Source: Cytobacillus eiseniae (GTDB lineage: Bacteria > Bacillota > Bacilli > Bacillales > Cytobacillaceae). From it: a stretch of DNA of 35,116 bases. The stretch covers positions 1 to 35,116 of the forward strand of contig NZ_JAGIKZ010000032.1 in NCBI RefSeq assembly GCF_017874625.1, given 5' to 3'. The translations under genes and the position numbers were made by a program. Numbering within the stretch: position 1 is the first letter of the stretch; each line of letters opens with the position of its first letter. Positions 19,009-26,066 of the stretch are shown here, piece by piece. Below the pieces are notes generated by a model. The model was not told the origin of the DNA. It did no database searches and saw only the letters and a program-made list of their open reading frames with translations.

Positions 19009-19964
19009 TACTCATTTAATGCGGTATTCAATGCTTTTAAATTTGCTTCCATAATCGAAAAATAAGTCGCTTGATTTTTGATATCCTCATTTGTAAGTAC
19101 TGATAGATTATGCAGTACTTGTGGTGCTGCACCAAGCTCCTTCTGAATAATTTCAGTAAGCTTTGTACTTACATTTTGTTCAAAAAACACATATTTTAAT
19201 TGTTGTTTCTTTCCTTCAGCAATGATTTTTTCTAAATCCTTTTGTGTTGGTTCATCAGATGAGTTGAGGCCTGAAATACTTATTTGTTTCAAGCCGTAGC
19301 GTTCCTCCCAGTAACCATAGGCAGAATGCGAAACAATAATCTCCTTATGCTTTGCCTCTTGAATCGTTTGAGAGAAATCGGCATCTAGTTTTTCAAGCTC
19401 ACTAGCGAGCTGCTGATAATTTGCTTCGAAATTCTCTTGCTGTTCTGGCATTTTTTTAATTAATGCCTGTTTGATTTCTTCAGCTAAATCCTTTGCATAA
19501 AGGGGATCCAGCCAGACATGTGGATCAATATCTCCGTGGTGGTGGCCGTCTTCATGATCGTGTTCATGATCATGATGATCTTCTTCCTTCGTACTAGCAG
19601 GCAGTAGTTGAACATTTTCTCCAGCAGCTAGCAAGACCACTTCTTCATTAGCTAACGTCTTTTGAGTTTTTTCAACAAATCCTTCCAATCCAAGTCCAAC
19701 ATAAATAAACAGGTCTGCTTCTGCTAATTTGATCATATCTTTTTGCGTAGGTTCAAATGAATGTTCATCTGAACCAGGGGGATACACAGTAGAAGTTTCC
19801 ACGTAATCGCCGCCAATTCGATCAGTGAAATACTGTAATGGATAAACGGTCGTATAAATAGAGAGTTTCTGATTGTCTGTTTCTGTTGCCACTTCTTCAT
19901 CTGATGTATTCGTACATCCAACTAAAACGGTTAGTAGGATTAAAAACAATACTAGCTTTTTCAT
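19008..19964 (-). CDS. znuA: Zinc ABC transporter substrate-binding lipoprotein (ZnuA/AdcA type)
   Basis: Captures Zn(II) outside the membrane for a ZnuABC importer. 318 residues. Lipoprotein signal MKKLVLFLILLTVLVGC with Cys17 as the lipidated residue. It has the cluster 9 (PF01297) features: YPLQYFTDRIGGD, PPGSDEHSFEPTQKD (metal His), the His/Asp-rich loop HHDHEHDHEDGHHHGD typical of zinc rather than manganese members, DPHVWLDP (second His) and SHSAYGYW (third His). Partner permease and ATPase genes are not beside it. Two Zur boxes lie upstream, supporting zinc-responsive repression. Confidence 0.94.
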   Translation of the reverse strand: MKKLVLFLILLTVLVGCTNTSDEEVATETDNQKLSIYTTVYPLQYFTDRIGGDYVETSTVYPPGSDEHSFEPTQKDMIKLAEADLFIYVGLGLEGFVEKTQKTLANEEVVLLAAGENVQLLPASTKEEDHHDHEHDHEDGHHHGDIDPHVWLDPLYAKDLAEEIKQALIKKMPEQQENFEANYQQLASELEKLDADFSQTIQEAKHKEIIVSHSAYGYWEERYGLKQISISGLNSSDEPTQKDLEKIIAEGKKQQLKYVFFEQNVSTKLTEIIQKELGAAPQVLHNLSVLTNEDIKNQATYFSIMEANLKALNTALNE

Positions 19965-20094
19965 GTAATCTCCTTTTCCCTTGAGGGGTGTTTCTATTTT
20001 TATTTATGTTCTTTTTAAAAGGCTCTTTTTTAAATGCGTGACATAGCAATAATCTTTATTTAAAAGATGCCAATTAACTTTATATTCTGAGAAT

Positions 20095-20115
20095 AAATCG
20101 TATCTATTACGATTT
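20095..20115. promoter_or_regulatory. Zur box 1
   Basis: A 21-bp near-perfect palindrome: AAATCGTA, CTATTACGATTT around one central base. It matches the B. subtilis Zur consensus core TCGTAATnATTACGA in all but one or two positions. It lies between divergent znuA and the carbonic anhydrase gene, 131 bp from the former and 150 bp from the latter. Confidence 0.88.
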
Positions 20116-20130
20116 AAATAACAAAAAAAT

Positions 20131-20151
20131 AATCCGTAATCATTCCGATTC
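20131..20151. promoter_or_regulatory. Zur box 2
   Basis: Contains CGTAATCATT then CCGATT. Aligned to the 21-bp Zur consensus it matches at 17 positions by my count. The centre is 36 bp from that of box 1. The rest of the 300-bp znuA-ytiB gap is AT-rich; a weak TTGTTT (20199-20204) with 17 bp to TATCCT (20222-20227) could serve the plus-strand gene. Confidence 0.72.
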
Positions 20152-20264
20152 ACAAAAGTAATTCTACAAAAAAAGTATGAAAAAATCAAGAGTAAAATTT
20201 GTTTAAAAGAACATTTTTTTGTATCCTTTAATTAGAACAAATTTATGAAGCAAGGAGAAAGAAA

Positions 20265-20828
20265 ATGAGACTACTTGAAGAGATTCTAGATTTCAATGAA
20301 CAATTTGTAGAAGAAAAAAAATACGAAAAATACACAACAACCAAATTGCCTAATAAAAAAATGGTTTTATTAACATGTATGGATACACGCTTAGTTGAAT
20401 TGCTTCCAAAAGCATTAAATGTAAAAAATGGTGATGTGAAGCTTGTTAAAAATGCTGGTGCACTTGTTACACATCCATTTGGTAGTATTATGAGAAGCTT
20501 GCTAGTTGCTGTTTATCAGCTTCAGGCAGAAGAAGTATTAATTATTGGCCACCATGATTGTGGAATGAGCGGAATGAAGCCTGATGGCATAATGGAAAGT
20601 ATGAGGAAGCGTGGGAAATCAGAAGCTGCTTTAGATACAATTACATATTCAGGTGTGGATGTAAAGGAATGGCTAAGAGGCTTTGAAAATGTAGAAGAAA
20701 GTGTTGCTCATAGTGTGAAAATGGTGAAAAAACATCCATTAATGCCAGATGATATTCCTGTACATGGATTAGTCATTCACCCAAGTACTGGGAAACTAGA
20801 TCTTGTTGTTAATGGATATGAAAATTAA
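20265..20828 (+). CDS. ytiB: Beta-class carbonic anhydrase (YtiB-like)
   Basis: Interconverts CO2 and bicarbonate using Zn. 187 residues. Zinc and active-site residues: Cys38, Asp40 and Arg42 in CMDTR, and His96 and Cys99 in GHHDCG. The short form without the extended C-terminus is that of the Gram-positive YtiB group, for which enzymatic activity is assumed from the motif. The start follows AAGGAG 8 nt upstream. It is divergent from znuA with two Zur boxes between, so zinc-dependent expression is plausible. The stop overlaps the yidD stop by 4 nt, tail to tail. Confidence 0.93.
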   Translation: MRLLEEILDFNEQFVEEKKYEKYTTTKLPNKKMVLLTCMDTRLVELLPKALNVKNGDVKLVKNAGALVTHPFGSIMRSLLVAVYQLQAEEVLIIGHHDCGMSGMKPDGIMESMRKRGKSEAALDTITYSGVDVKEWLRGFENVEESVAHSVKMVKKHPLMPDDIPVHGLVIHPSTGKLDLVVNGYEN

Positions 20829-21073
20829 TTCATGTCCTTTTTCGCTTTTCTTTCTGGAACGAGATCAATTCCACCTGGATGAAAGGGATGGCATTTTAAG
20901 ATGCGTCTAATCGCTAGCCATCCGCCTTTTAATGCCCCAAATCTTTTTACGGATTCAAGTCCGTAATGAGAGCAGGTCGGATAAAAACGGCAAGTAGGCG
21001 GCTTTAACGGGGAAATAACAATTTGGTAAAAACGAATGACTCCAATCATTATTTTTTTCAGCAAGTTTATCAT
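20825..21073 (-). CDS. yidD: Membrane protein insertion efficiency factor YidD
   Basis: 82 residues, family DUF37/PF01809. An amphipathic, basic N-terminal helix ([19 protein letters not shown]) precedes the hallmark [18 protein letters not shown], then the conserved [23 protein letters not shown]. It assists YidC/Oxa1-type insertion at the inner face of the membrane. No rpmH/rnpA/yidC neighbours here, as usual in Bacillus where the gene is detached. The ribosome site (AGGA) is unusually close to the ATG, so the start is slightly uncertain. Confidence 0.94.
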   Translation of the reverse strand: MINLLKKIMIGVIRFYQIVISPLKPPTCRFYPTCSHYGLESVKRFGALKGGWLAIRRILKCHPFHPGGIDLVPERKAKKDMN

Positions 21074-21107
21074 TCCTATCTTTCGTTTATATTCTTCTCT
21101 AAAAGAT

Positions 21108-21204
21108 TGTTATTAATGGTCTGGTTGATTGGAGCACACGTACGCGGAAATCAACCTTTACCAACTTTATCTCATCAACAACAATGTTTATGAAAACAGC
21201 ATTC
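21108..21204 (+). repeat. Dispersed repeat copy A, internally deleted
   Basis: The core (21123-21156) is GGTTGATTGGAGC joined directly to ACACGTACGCGGAAATCAACC. These are the two ends of the element also seen at 21895-22161 and 23610-23881. The right flank (CCTTTACCAA ... GAAAACAGC) matches those copies as well. About 158 bp of core is missing, and the junction lies in a GAGC that occurs at both deletion boundaries in the full copy. Confidence 0.85.
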
Positions 21205-21332
21205 ATTTATATCTACGTAAAAGATAGCATATAAATAAATTTTAGTCGAAAAATAAATTCCTTATTTTGTTGATGAAATTACTCGGAATTTACGTTACAA
21301 TAAAGGAAGCATAATTAAAGGAGTGAACGTAA

Positions 21333-21806
21333 ATGCCATCAGTTGAAAGTTTTGAATTAGATCATAATGCGGTTAAAGCACCATATGTCCGCCACTGTGG
21401 AGTGCATAAAGTGGGAACAGATGGAGTTGTAAATAAATTCGATATCCGTTTTTGTCAGCCGAATAAACAAGCAATGAAGCCAGATGCGATTCATACATTA
21501 GAGCATCTTCTTGCCTTTAATATTCGAACCTATTCGGAAAAGTACGATCACTTTGATATTATTGATATTTCACCTATGGGTTGTCAAACAGGATTTTACT
21601 TAGTTGTAAGTGGTGAACCAACTGTTGAAGAAATGATTGATTTACTCGATGATACAATGAAGGCTGCTGTTGAAATTACAGAGATTCCAGCTGCAAATGA
21701 AAAGCAGTGTGGTCAAGCAAAGCTTCATGATCTAGAAGGTGCCAAGCGTTTAATGCGTTTTTGGTTGGAGCAATCAAAGGAAGAATTGAAGCAAGTATTC
21801 GCATAA
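21333..21806 (+). CDS. luxS: S-ribosylhomocysteine lyase LuxS
   Basis: Cleaves S-ribosylhomocysteine to homocysteine and DPD, the AI-2 precursor, within the activated methyl cycle. 157 residues as in B. subtilis. Metal ligands His54 and His58 (HTLEH) and Cys126 ([11 protein letters not shown]) and the catalytic Cys84 (PMGCQTGFY) and Glu57 are all present. AAAGGAG precedes the ATG. A TACAAT (21296-21301) is a likely -10 with no good -35. A strong terminator follows. Confidence 0.98.
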   Translation: MPSVESFELDHNAVKAPYVRHCGVHKVGTDGVVNKFDIRFCQPNKQAMKPDAIHTLEHLLAFNIRTYSEKYDHFDIIDISPMGCQTGFYLVVSGEPTVEEMIDLLDDTMKAAVEITEIPAANEKQCGQAKLHDLEGAKRLMRFWLEQSKEELKQVFA

Positions 21807-21809
21807 TAA

Positions 21810-21855
21810 AATAAAAACCGGACTGATCCAAGAAATCAGTCCGGTTTTTATTTTG
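21810..21855 (+). terminator. Terminator of luxS
   Basis: AAAACCGGACTGAT and ATCAGTCCGGTTTT are fully complementary with a 7-nt loop, followed by further T and ATTTT. It starts within about 5 nt of the luxS stop. Confidence 0.94.
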
Positions 21856-21894
21856 GGATTTTTTCTAAAAGAGTGTTTTTTACAAATCAAATGT

Positions 21895-22161
21895 AAGAAT
21901 GAATAGTTCACCAAATAGGTCGGTTGATTGGAGCGGAAGGTGCGAGATCCTCGAAAATGCTGTCGCATTTCCTTCGTGCGCTGTGAATCCAAAGAAGCTT
22001 ATTCAATGTCCTGTGGGATGCGTTGGACAGATGAGACCCCGCAGGAGCGTGAGCGACGAGGAGGCTCAGCGCCAACCCCACGGAAAGCGAGCACACGTGC
22101 GCGGAAATCAACCTTTACCAAAATTATGTGTAAAATAGCAACATTTGTGAAAACAGCCTTA
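21895..22161 (+). repeat. Dispersed repeat copy B, full length
   Basis: About 267 bp. The core runs from GGTTGATT (21922-21929) to AATCAACC (22106-22113) and holds a GC-rich middle with GACCCCGCAGGAGCG and GAGGAGGCTC, a pattern I know from intergenic repeats of many Bacillaceae. The AT-rich flanks are also shared with copy C. Base composition differs sharply from the neighbours. Open frames in it on either strand are by-products. It fills most of the gap between luxS and ytzI; 22162-22228 holds nothing else I recognise. Confidence 0.9.
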
Positions 22162-22259
22162 TTTTATTTAGGAAAATTCATATTTGCCCATCACATTTTG
22201 ATTAGACAAAGTTCCTACTTGCTAACGTAAAAGCACAGATCTTAAGACAAATCTAGCTT

Positions 22260-22430
22260 CTAATGTGCTTGCGTACTTGTTCTGGATTTTCCATCTTGAT
22301 TTTGATTAGGTAGTGGATCAATTGAATCAACTGTGTGCTTAAATTTATATGCCTTTGAGGTTGTAATGACACATAAAAAAATAATAACCGCAACAATAAT
22401 GAAAGAAACAACTAATAATATGGCAATCAT
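22260..22430 (-). CDS. ytzI: YtzI-like small membrane protein
   Basis: 56 residues. One N-terminal membrane segment (IAILLVVSFIIVAVIIFLCVI) is followed by TTSKAYKFKHTVDSIDPLP, the sequence feature I associate with the Bacillus YtzI family; function unknown. The ATG follows a perfect AGGAGG with 7-nt spacing. The 3' end overlaps a weak hairpin with outer stem AAGCACA/TGTGCTT and four T on the minus strand. It is too short for common gene-length cut-offs. Confidence 0.82.
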   Translation of the reverse strand: MIAILLVVSFIIVAVIIFLCVITTSKAYKFKHTVDSIDPLPNQNQDGKSRTSTQAH

Positions 22431-22523
22431 GAACAATCCTCCTTTTTTTCTATTCCTTTATGCAAACACATAATGACTGCAATAAATAAAGTATCTTTAT
22501 TCATTTTACCATGAAGTTGCCAT

Positions 22524-22549
22524 GTTTAGGACGAAAGAGCTGAGGGTAA
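22524..22549 (+). promoter_or_regulatory. SigB-type promoter of dps
   Basis: GTTTAG (22524-22529), 14 bp and GGGTAA (22544-22549) match the general-stress sigma-B consensus GTTTAA-N12-14-GGGTAT with one change in each box, 23 nt upstream of the dps start. dps of B. subtilis is a known SigB gene. Confidence 0.85.
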
Positions 22550-22572
22550 TATAAAATTGGGAGGTTGATTAG

Positions 22573-23010
22573 ATGAGTGATAAATTAATCCAAGCAGTAA
22601 ATAAACAAGTGGCAAATTGGACAGTCCTGTATATGAAGCTGCATAACTATCATTGGTATATAAAAGGCCGCCACTTCTTTACATTGCATGAAAAATTTGA
22701 AGAGCTTTATAATGAAGCGAATCAGCATATTGATGAGTTGGCGGAGCGTATTCTTTCCCTTGAAGGAAGCCCAGTTGGAACAATGAAGGCATGTCTTGAA
22801 ATGGCTTCGATTGAAGAGGCAGCGGGGAATGAAATGGAAGAGGATATGGTTAAGGCTATTTGTGCGGACTTTATCAAAATGGCGGACGAGCTTCAGGAAG
22901 GGATTCAATTAGCAGAGGAAGCAAATGATGAAGGCACCGGGGACATGCTAATTGCAATTAAGCAAAGCTTGAAAAAACATATTTGGATGCTAAAAGCATA
23001 CTTAGGATAG
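22573..23010 (+). CDS. dps: Dps, ferritin-like DNA-protecting protein
   Basis: A mini-ferritin of 145 residues that oxidises and stores iron and protects DNA under stress; it assembles as a dodecamer. The inter-subunit ferroxidase residues fit the family: His27 and His39, Asp54 and Glu58. It lacks a Lys-rich N-terminal extension, so direct DNA binding may be weak. GGGAGG stands 8 nt upstream of the ATG. The promoter is SigB-like, and a hairpin terminator follows. Confidence 0.96.
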   Translation: MSDKLIQAVNKQVANWTVLYMKLHNYHWYIKGRHFFTLHEKFEELYNEANQHIDELAERILSLEGSPVGTMKACLEMASIEEAAGNEMEEDMVKAICADFIKMADELQEGIQLAEEANDEGTGDMLIAIKQSLKKHIWMLKAYLG

Positions 23011-23022
23011 GATAGTAAACAC

Positions 23023-23075
23023 AAAAAAGGATGGTTTCTGTAATGGGTGAAAACTCTTAGAAACCATCCTTTTTC
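23023..23075. terminator. Terminator of dps, possibly bidirectional
   Basis: AAAAAGGATGGTTTCT and AGAAACCATCCTTTTT form a 16-bp stem with a loop of about 19 nt. A and T runs at the two ends would let it stop transcripts from both sides, including the minus-strand transcript of the gene at 23209-23466. Confidence 0.9.
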
Positions 23076-23092
23076 ATTCAATCTTTTGTGAT

Positions 23093-23178
23093 TGCATGCC
23101 TTATCCTGCAGCAACGGGAAGTATGCACCCACTGACTCAAAGCTGTACCAAGGAATAAGCATAGGAAATCGACATGCA
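23093..23178. other. Candidate structured RNA or small repeat
   Basis: Nested complementary segments: TGCATG/CATGCA at the ends (23093-23098, 23173-23178), CTTATCC/GGAATAAG (23100-23106, 23152-23159) with one bulge, TGCAGC/GCTGTA, and GGG/CCC around GTATGCA. It lies between the dps terminator and the stop of the minus-strand gene, so if transcribed it would be in that gene's 3' region. No coding frame here is convincing. Confidence 0.4.
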
Positions 23179-23208
23179 TAAGTATTGGAGCTTAAAATAT
23201 GTATGTGA

Positions 23209-23466
23209 TTAATGAATATTCCGCTGGTGGATGGCAGGGTTACGCTGCTGTCTGAAATCCTCATTGGCAAATTTGCCTTTCAAGCTTTCGATTAAATAAA
23301 GGCCCATTAAATCGTATAGCTCCTGATTATTTAAATCGTTGATCATGCTTAATAAATCTTCGCGACTCATTTCTTCTAAAAAGGCGAAGGCAAGCATATC
23401 GATATCTTCTTCGTCTCCTGTTAACTTATCCCGATAAAGTTCATATAGTTCATCAATAATTTTCAT
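23209..23466 (-). CDS. Small conserved protein, DUF6154-like
   Basis: 85 residues, acidic, predicted all-helical: MKIIDELYELYRDKLTGDEEDIDMLAF, then EEMSREDLLSMINDLNNQELYDLMGLYLIESLKGKFA. I recall this pattern from a short Bacillaceae family listed as DUF6154, with no known function; the assignment is from memory. GGGAGGTGA stands 6 nt before the ATG. TTGACA on the minus strand (23552-23547) is a possible -35, and TATACAAT further down a possible -10, but their spacing does not fit each other. The last 15 residues are rich in Gln/Asn/His. Confidence 0.75.
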   Translation of the reverse strand: MKIIDELYELYRDKLTGDEEDIDMLAFAFLEEMSREDLLSMINDLNNQELYDLMGLYLIESLKGKFANEDFRQQRNPAIHQRNIH

Positions 23467-23609
23467 GAAGTCACCTCCCGATGAAGTGTTTATTTCTCTT
23501 ATTGTATACTTAATTCCTACTTAAGATGATAAAAAATTATCTTTTATGTCAAAATTTTAATTTCTGCCTTATTTTTATTGACGGATTAGCAGGTAAATGA
23601 TTTTTAAAG

Positions 23610-23881
23610 TAAGGTTGTTTTCTTAAACATTGTTGCTATTTTACACATAATTGGTAAAGGTTGATTTCCGCGCACGTGTGCTCCCTTTCCGCGGGGTAGT
23701 CCGCTTGAGCCTCCTCGTCGCTAACGCTCCTGCGGGGTCTCAGCTGTCCTACGCATCCCGCAGGACATTGAGTAAACTCCTTAGAATTCACACCGCACGA
23801 AGGAAATGCGACAGCATTTTTGAGGATCTCGCACCTTCCGCTCCAATCAACCGACCTATTTGGTAAACCATTCATTCTAAC
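23610..23881 (-). repeat. Dispersed repeat copy C, inverted
   Basis: About 272 bp, the reverse complement of copy B with many point differences. Core boundaries are GGTTGATT (23659-23666) and AATCAACC (23845-23852), and the shared AT-rich flanks continue on both sides. Open frames on both strands inside it are not genes. The rest of the 23467-24077 gap holds only AT-rich sequence with no further structure I can support. Confidence 0.9.
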
Positions 23882-24077
23882 GATTGTTTTAAAAACAACA
23901 AACATTTAGAAAGGAGTTTAAAGAAAAGAAAAGTTCCTAATTAAGATTGTAAATCATCCTATGTTGGCTTATCTTTCCCTTCTAGCATATGTAAATTTCA
24001 TCCGAATGTCAGCAAAATGAGATTATTTTATTTCAAATGTGGGAAATGATAAGTAAAGAAAAAGGGGGATGACCAAG

Positions 24078-24392
24078 ATGATGAATGATAAAAAAACGTA
24101 TTATATAATGGTTGCCCAAGGTGAAATTACTCAAAGTGCAACTGATTCTCCATGGGATTTCAAAATAGAAGCAACGGAAGCTGAGATTCAAGAATTACGC
24201 GGATATTTTACTAACACGAACGAAAATGATTGGGTTTCCTTTTGGCGTGCGCATGTTCCATTTTTAGAATATCATCATGATCAATCCAATGATCGGTATG
24301 ATCACACACTCCAAAAAGTATATGGGCTTATTTATGAGCTTGGGGATGCAGAGGCAAAAAGCCATATTGAGCAGATGGGTGTTTTAAAATAG
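24078..24392 (+). CDS. Small conserved protein of unknown function
   Basis: 104 residues from the chosen ATG. No catalytic motif is apparent. Features: KKTYYIMVAQGEITQSATDSPWDF, a beta-rich N-terminus, then a helical part with FWRAHVPFLEYHHDQSNDRYDH and YELGDAEAKSHIEQMGVL. I have seen similar Bacillaceae proteins labelled only as hydrolase without a supported activity. The ATG at 24069 directly abuts the AAGGGGG site, so I choose the ATG at 24078 with 9-nt spacing; the one at 24081 is also possible. It is convergent with the lipoprotein gene. Confidence 0.8.
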   Translation: MMNDKKTYYIMVAQGEITQSATDSPWDFKIEATEAEIQELRGYFTNTNENDWVSFWRAHVPFLEYHHDQSNDRYDHTLQKVYGLIYELGDAEAKSHIEQMGVLK

Positions 24393-24424
24393 GAAAAGGC
24401 AAGCAATATCTCATCTTCCGGATG

Positions 24425-24458
24425 GAAAAAAGGAAATCGGCTAACGAATCCGATTTCC
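24425..24458 (-). terminator. Terminator of the lipoprotein gene
   Basis: GGAAATCGG and CCGATTTCC form a perfect 9-bp stem with a 9-nt loop. On the minus strand it is followed by six T. The plus-strand side has no T-run. Confidence 0.88.
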
Positions 24459-24466
24459 TCTGTATG

Positions 24467-25351
24467 CTACATTCCCATGTCAACAGCTGAATCAATTACT
24501 TCCTGTGGAATGACAATTTCATCAATCTCATTATAGCTTGAATATTGTCCATTCATGGATTGTACTAATGAAATTGTTTGTCCTTCAATTGTCATATCCA
24601 TATCCATATTCATAATTAAAGCAGATGGGTAGAAGGTTTCTTTATTTATAAGAATTTCATAATCAACTGCATTCACATTCATATTATTGAGTACTTCCTC
24701 AAGAGCCATTTCTGGAGGCAATTGCTCTGCAGCAGTTGCTTTTATAAAGTCGTTAAACTTATCACCAGAGGCTTTTAATTTAAGAATATAGTTAGATGAA
24801 TCCTGCTCAAAGGTGAAATCCTCCACGAATTGCTGTAATTTTTTCAGTTCTTCACTCGGATTGGGCTGTTGCTGTCCAGCCATTTGAAGGAAAGCTTCCG
24901 TCATTTCTTGAGGAAATTTCATCCATTGGCTACTTTCAGGTTCATAGAGAAACATCCCGTCTGCAGAAAAATAGCTTTCCATCTCAAAGCTTTCGGATTC
25001 TTCACCTAAAGACATCTTCATTTTTTGATAATAAGCCATCGGTTCTGTTACGACACTCATATCAATTACTGAACTTGTTTTCATATTTAGTTCCTCTTGA
25101 TCAGAGCTCATCTCCTGAGTCATTTCCATTTGTACGGCAAAGCTTTTTAAAGTTTCAGAGGCTTCTGCTGATTTGTTGAATACCTCTTCTAATGTTAATT
25201 CAGATGCTTTTTCTTCTGCAGCTTCTCCCTCTTTGTCAGCTACAGGTGTTTCTTCCTCGTTTGGTTCATTTACAGGCTCTGCCGTTTGATTGCAAGCAGC
25301 TAGCATGAAAATGAGTAATAAGCCTGTTAGAATAGATAATGATTTTTTCAA
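24467..25351 (-). CDS. Lipoprotein, DUF6612-like
   Basis: 294 residues. Lipoprotein signal MKKSLSILTGLLLIFMLAAC with lipobox LAAC, then a Glu/Pro-rich linker (about residues 25-50) and a domain with alternating polar strands: SFAVQMEMTQEMSSDQEELNM, YFSADGMFLYEPESSQWMKFP, EILINKETFYPSALIMNMDMDM. This pattern resembles the DUF6612 group and, in fold, LolA/LppX-like lipid-binding proteins; function is unproven. The start is TTG with GGGGATG about 10 nt upstream. It is divergent from ytkD. Confidence 0.82.
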   Translation of the reverse strand: MKKSLSILTGLLLIFMLAACNQTAEPVNEPNEEETPVADKEGEAAEEKASELTLEEVFNKSAEASETLKSFAVQMEMTQEMSSDQEELNMKTSSVIDMSVVTEPMAYYQKMKMSLGEESESFEMESYFSADGMFLYEPESSQWMKFPQEMTEAFLQMAGQQQPNPSEELKKLQQFVEDFTFEQDSSNYILKLKASGDKFNDFIKATAAEQLPPEMALEEVLNNMNVNAVDYEILINKETFYPSALIMNMDMDMTIEGQTISLVQSMNGQYSSYNEIDEIVIPQEVIDSAVDMGM

Positions 25352-25523
25352 AATAAGACATCCCCTTTACGATTAATCAATTAAATGCACAGTAAAACCA
25401 TTTGGAAGATTCATAGTCCAATAAAGTTCTACGCCTTATTCTACATGAAAAAATTAGTAAAAGTTTCAAAAAATGATAATTTGTTACTTTTATCATAAAG
25501 AATGCAATGATTAAATATGTCAT

Positions 25524-25552
25524 TAGTCACGCGAAAAAATCAACGGTATAAT
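25524..25552 (+). promoter_or_regulatory. Probable SigA promoter of ytkD
   Basis: TAGTCA (25524-25529), a 17-bp spacer and a perfect TATAAT (25547-25552), 31 nt upstream of the ytkD start. Confidence 0.65.
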
Positions 25553-25583
25553 TGTTTTATAAATTATGAAGTGAGGGATTCAA

Positions 25584-26051
25584 GTGAAGACATTCACAGA
25601 TGCAAATGGGGGATTCGTGCGGCTGGCTTTTACGAGTCATGCATTTGATCAGCGACCAGCACATGTATTAGTTATAGGTAAAAAGGATGGAAAATGGCTG
25701 TTAACGAAGCATAAAATAAGAGGCCTGGAGTTTCCGGGGGGAAAGATTGAAAACGGGGAAACGATTGAAGAGGCTGCTCGACGTGAAGTTTTCGAGGAAA
25801 CAGGTGCAACTGTGTCATCCATTAGATTAATCGGGGAATACGAAGTGACACTAAATGGAGAAAGTTTTGTAAAGGCTATTTGCTATTGTGTGGTGGATGA
25901 GCTCAAGGATAATGAACATTATTTTGAAACGAACGGTCCAGTACTTGTGGAAGGCAATCTTTTAGAATTAAGATGGGGCGTTGAGTATAGCTTTATTATG
26001 AAGGATCAAGTTACAGAGGAGAGCATTGCAAGAATCGAACGATTGGATTAA
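25584..26051 (+). CDS. ytkD: Nudix hydrolase YtkD (8-oxo-dGTP/NTP pyrophosphatase type)
   Basis: 155 residues. The Nudix box is complete: GGKIENGE, then EEAARREVFEETGA (about residues 52-74), with the REVxEE metal-binding core. The C-terminal FETNGPVLVEG and YSFIMKD match B. subtilis YtkD, which hydrolyses 8-oxo-dGTP and other (d)NTPs and is induced by stress and in sporulation. The start is GTG with GAGGG 6 nt upstream. The AraC regulator follows 15 nt after its stop and is probably co-transcribed. Confidence 0.92.
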   Translation: MKTFTDANGGFVRLAFTSHAFDQRPAHVLVIGKKDGKWLLTKHKIRGLEFPGGKIENGETIEEAARREVFEETGATVSSIRLIGEYEVTLNGESFVKAICYCVVDELKDNEHYFETNGPVLVEGNLLELRWGVEYSFIMKDQVTEESIARIERLD

Positions 26052-26066
26052 GAGAGGGAGAGCGTG

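Noticed and set aside
21899..22230. Overlapping open frames on both strands in repeat copy B
   Set aside because: They coincide with a dispersed GC-rich repeat, similar frames appear in copy C, and they lack supported starts and family motifs.
22905..23270. 121-codon minus-strand frame across the end of dps
   Set aside because: It overlaps dps, its terminator and the DUF6154-like gene, has no ribosome site, and part of it is better explained by the pairing segment at 23093-23178.
23636..23905. Open frames on both strands in repeat copy C
   Set aside because: Same reason: translations of the repeat (for example NRSVDWSGRCEIL), recurring with the element rather than conserved as a gene.
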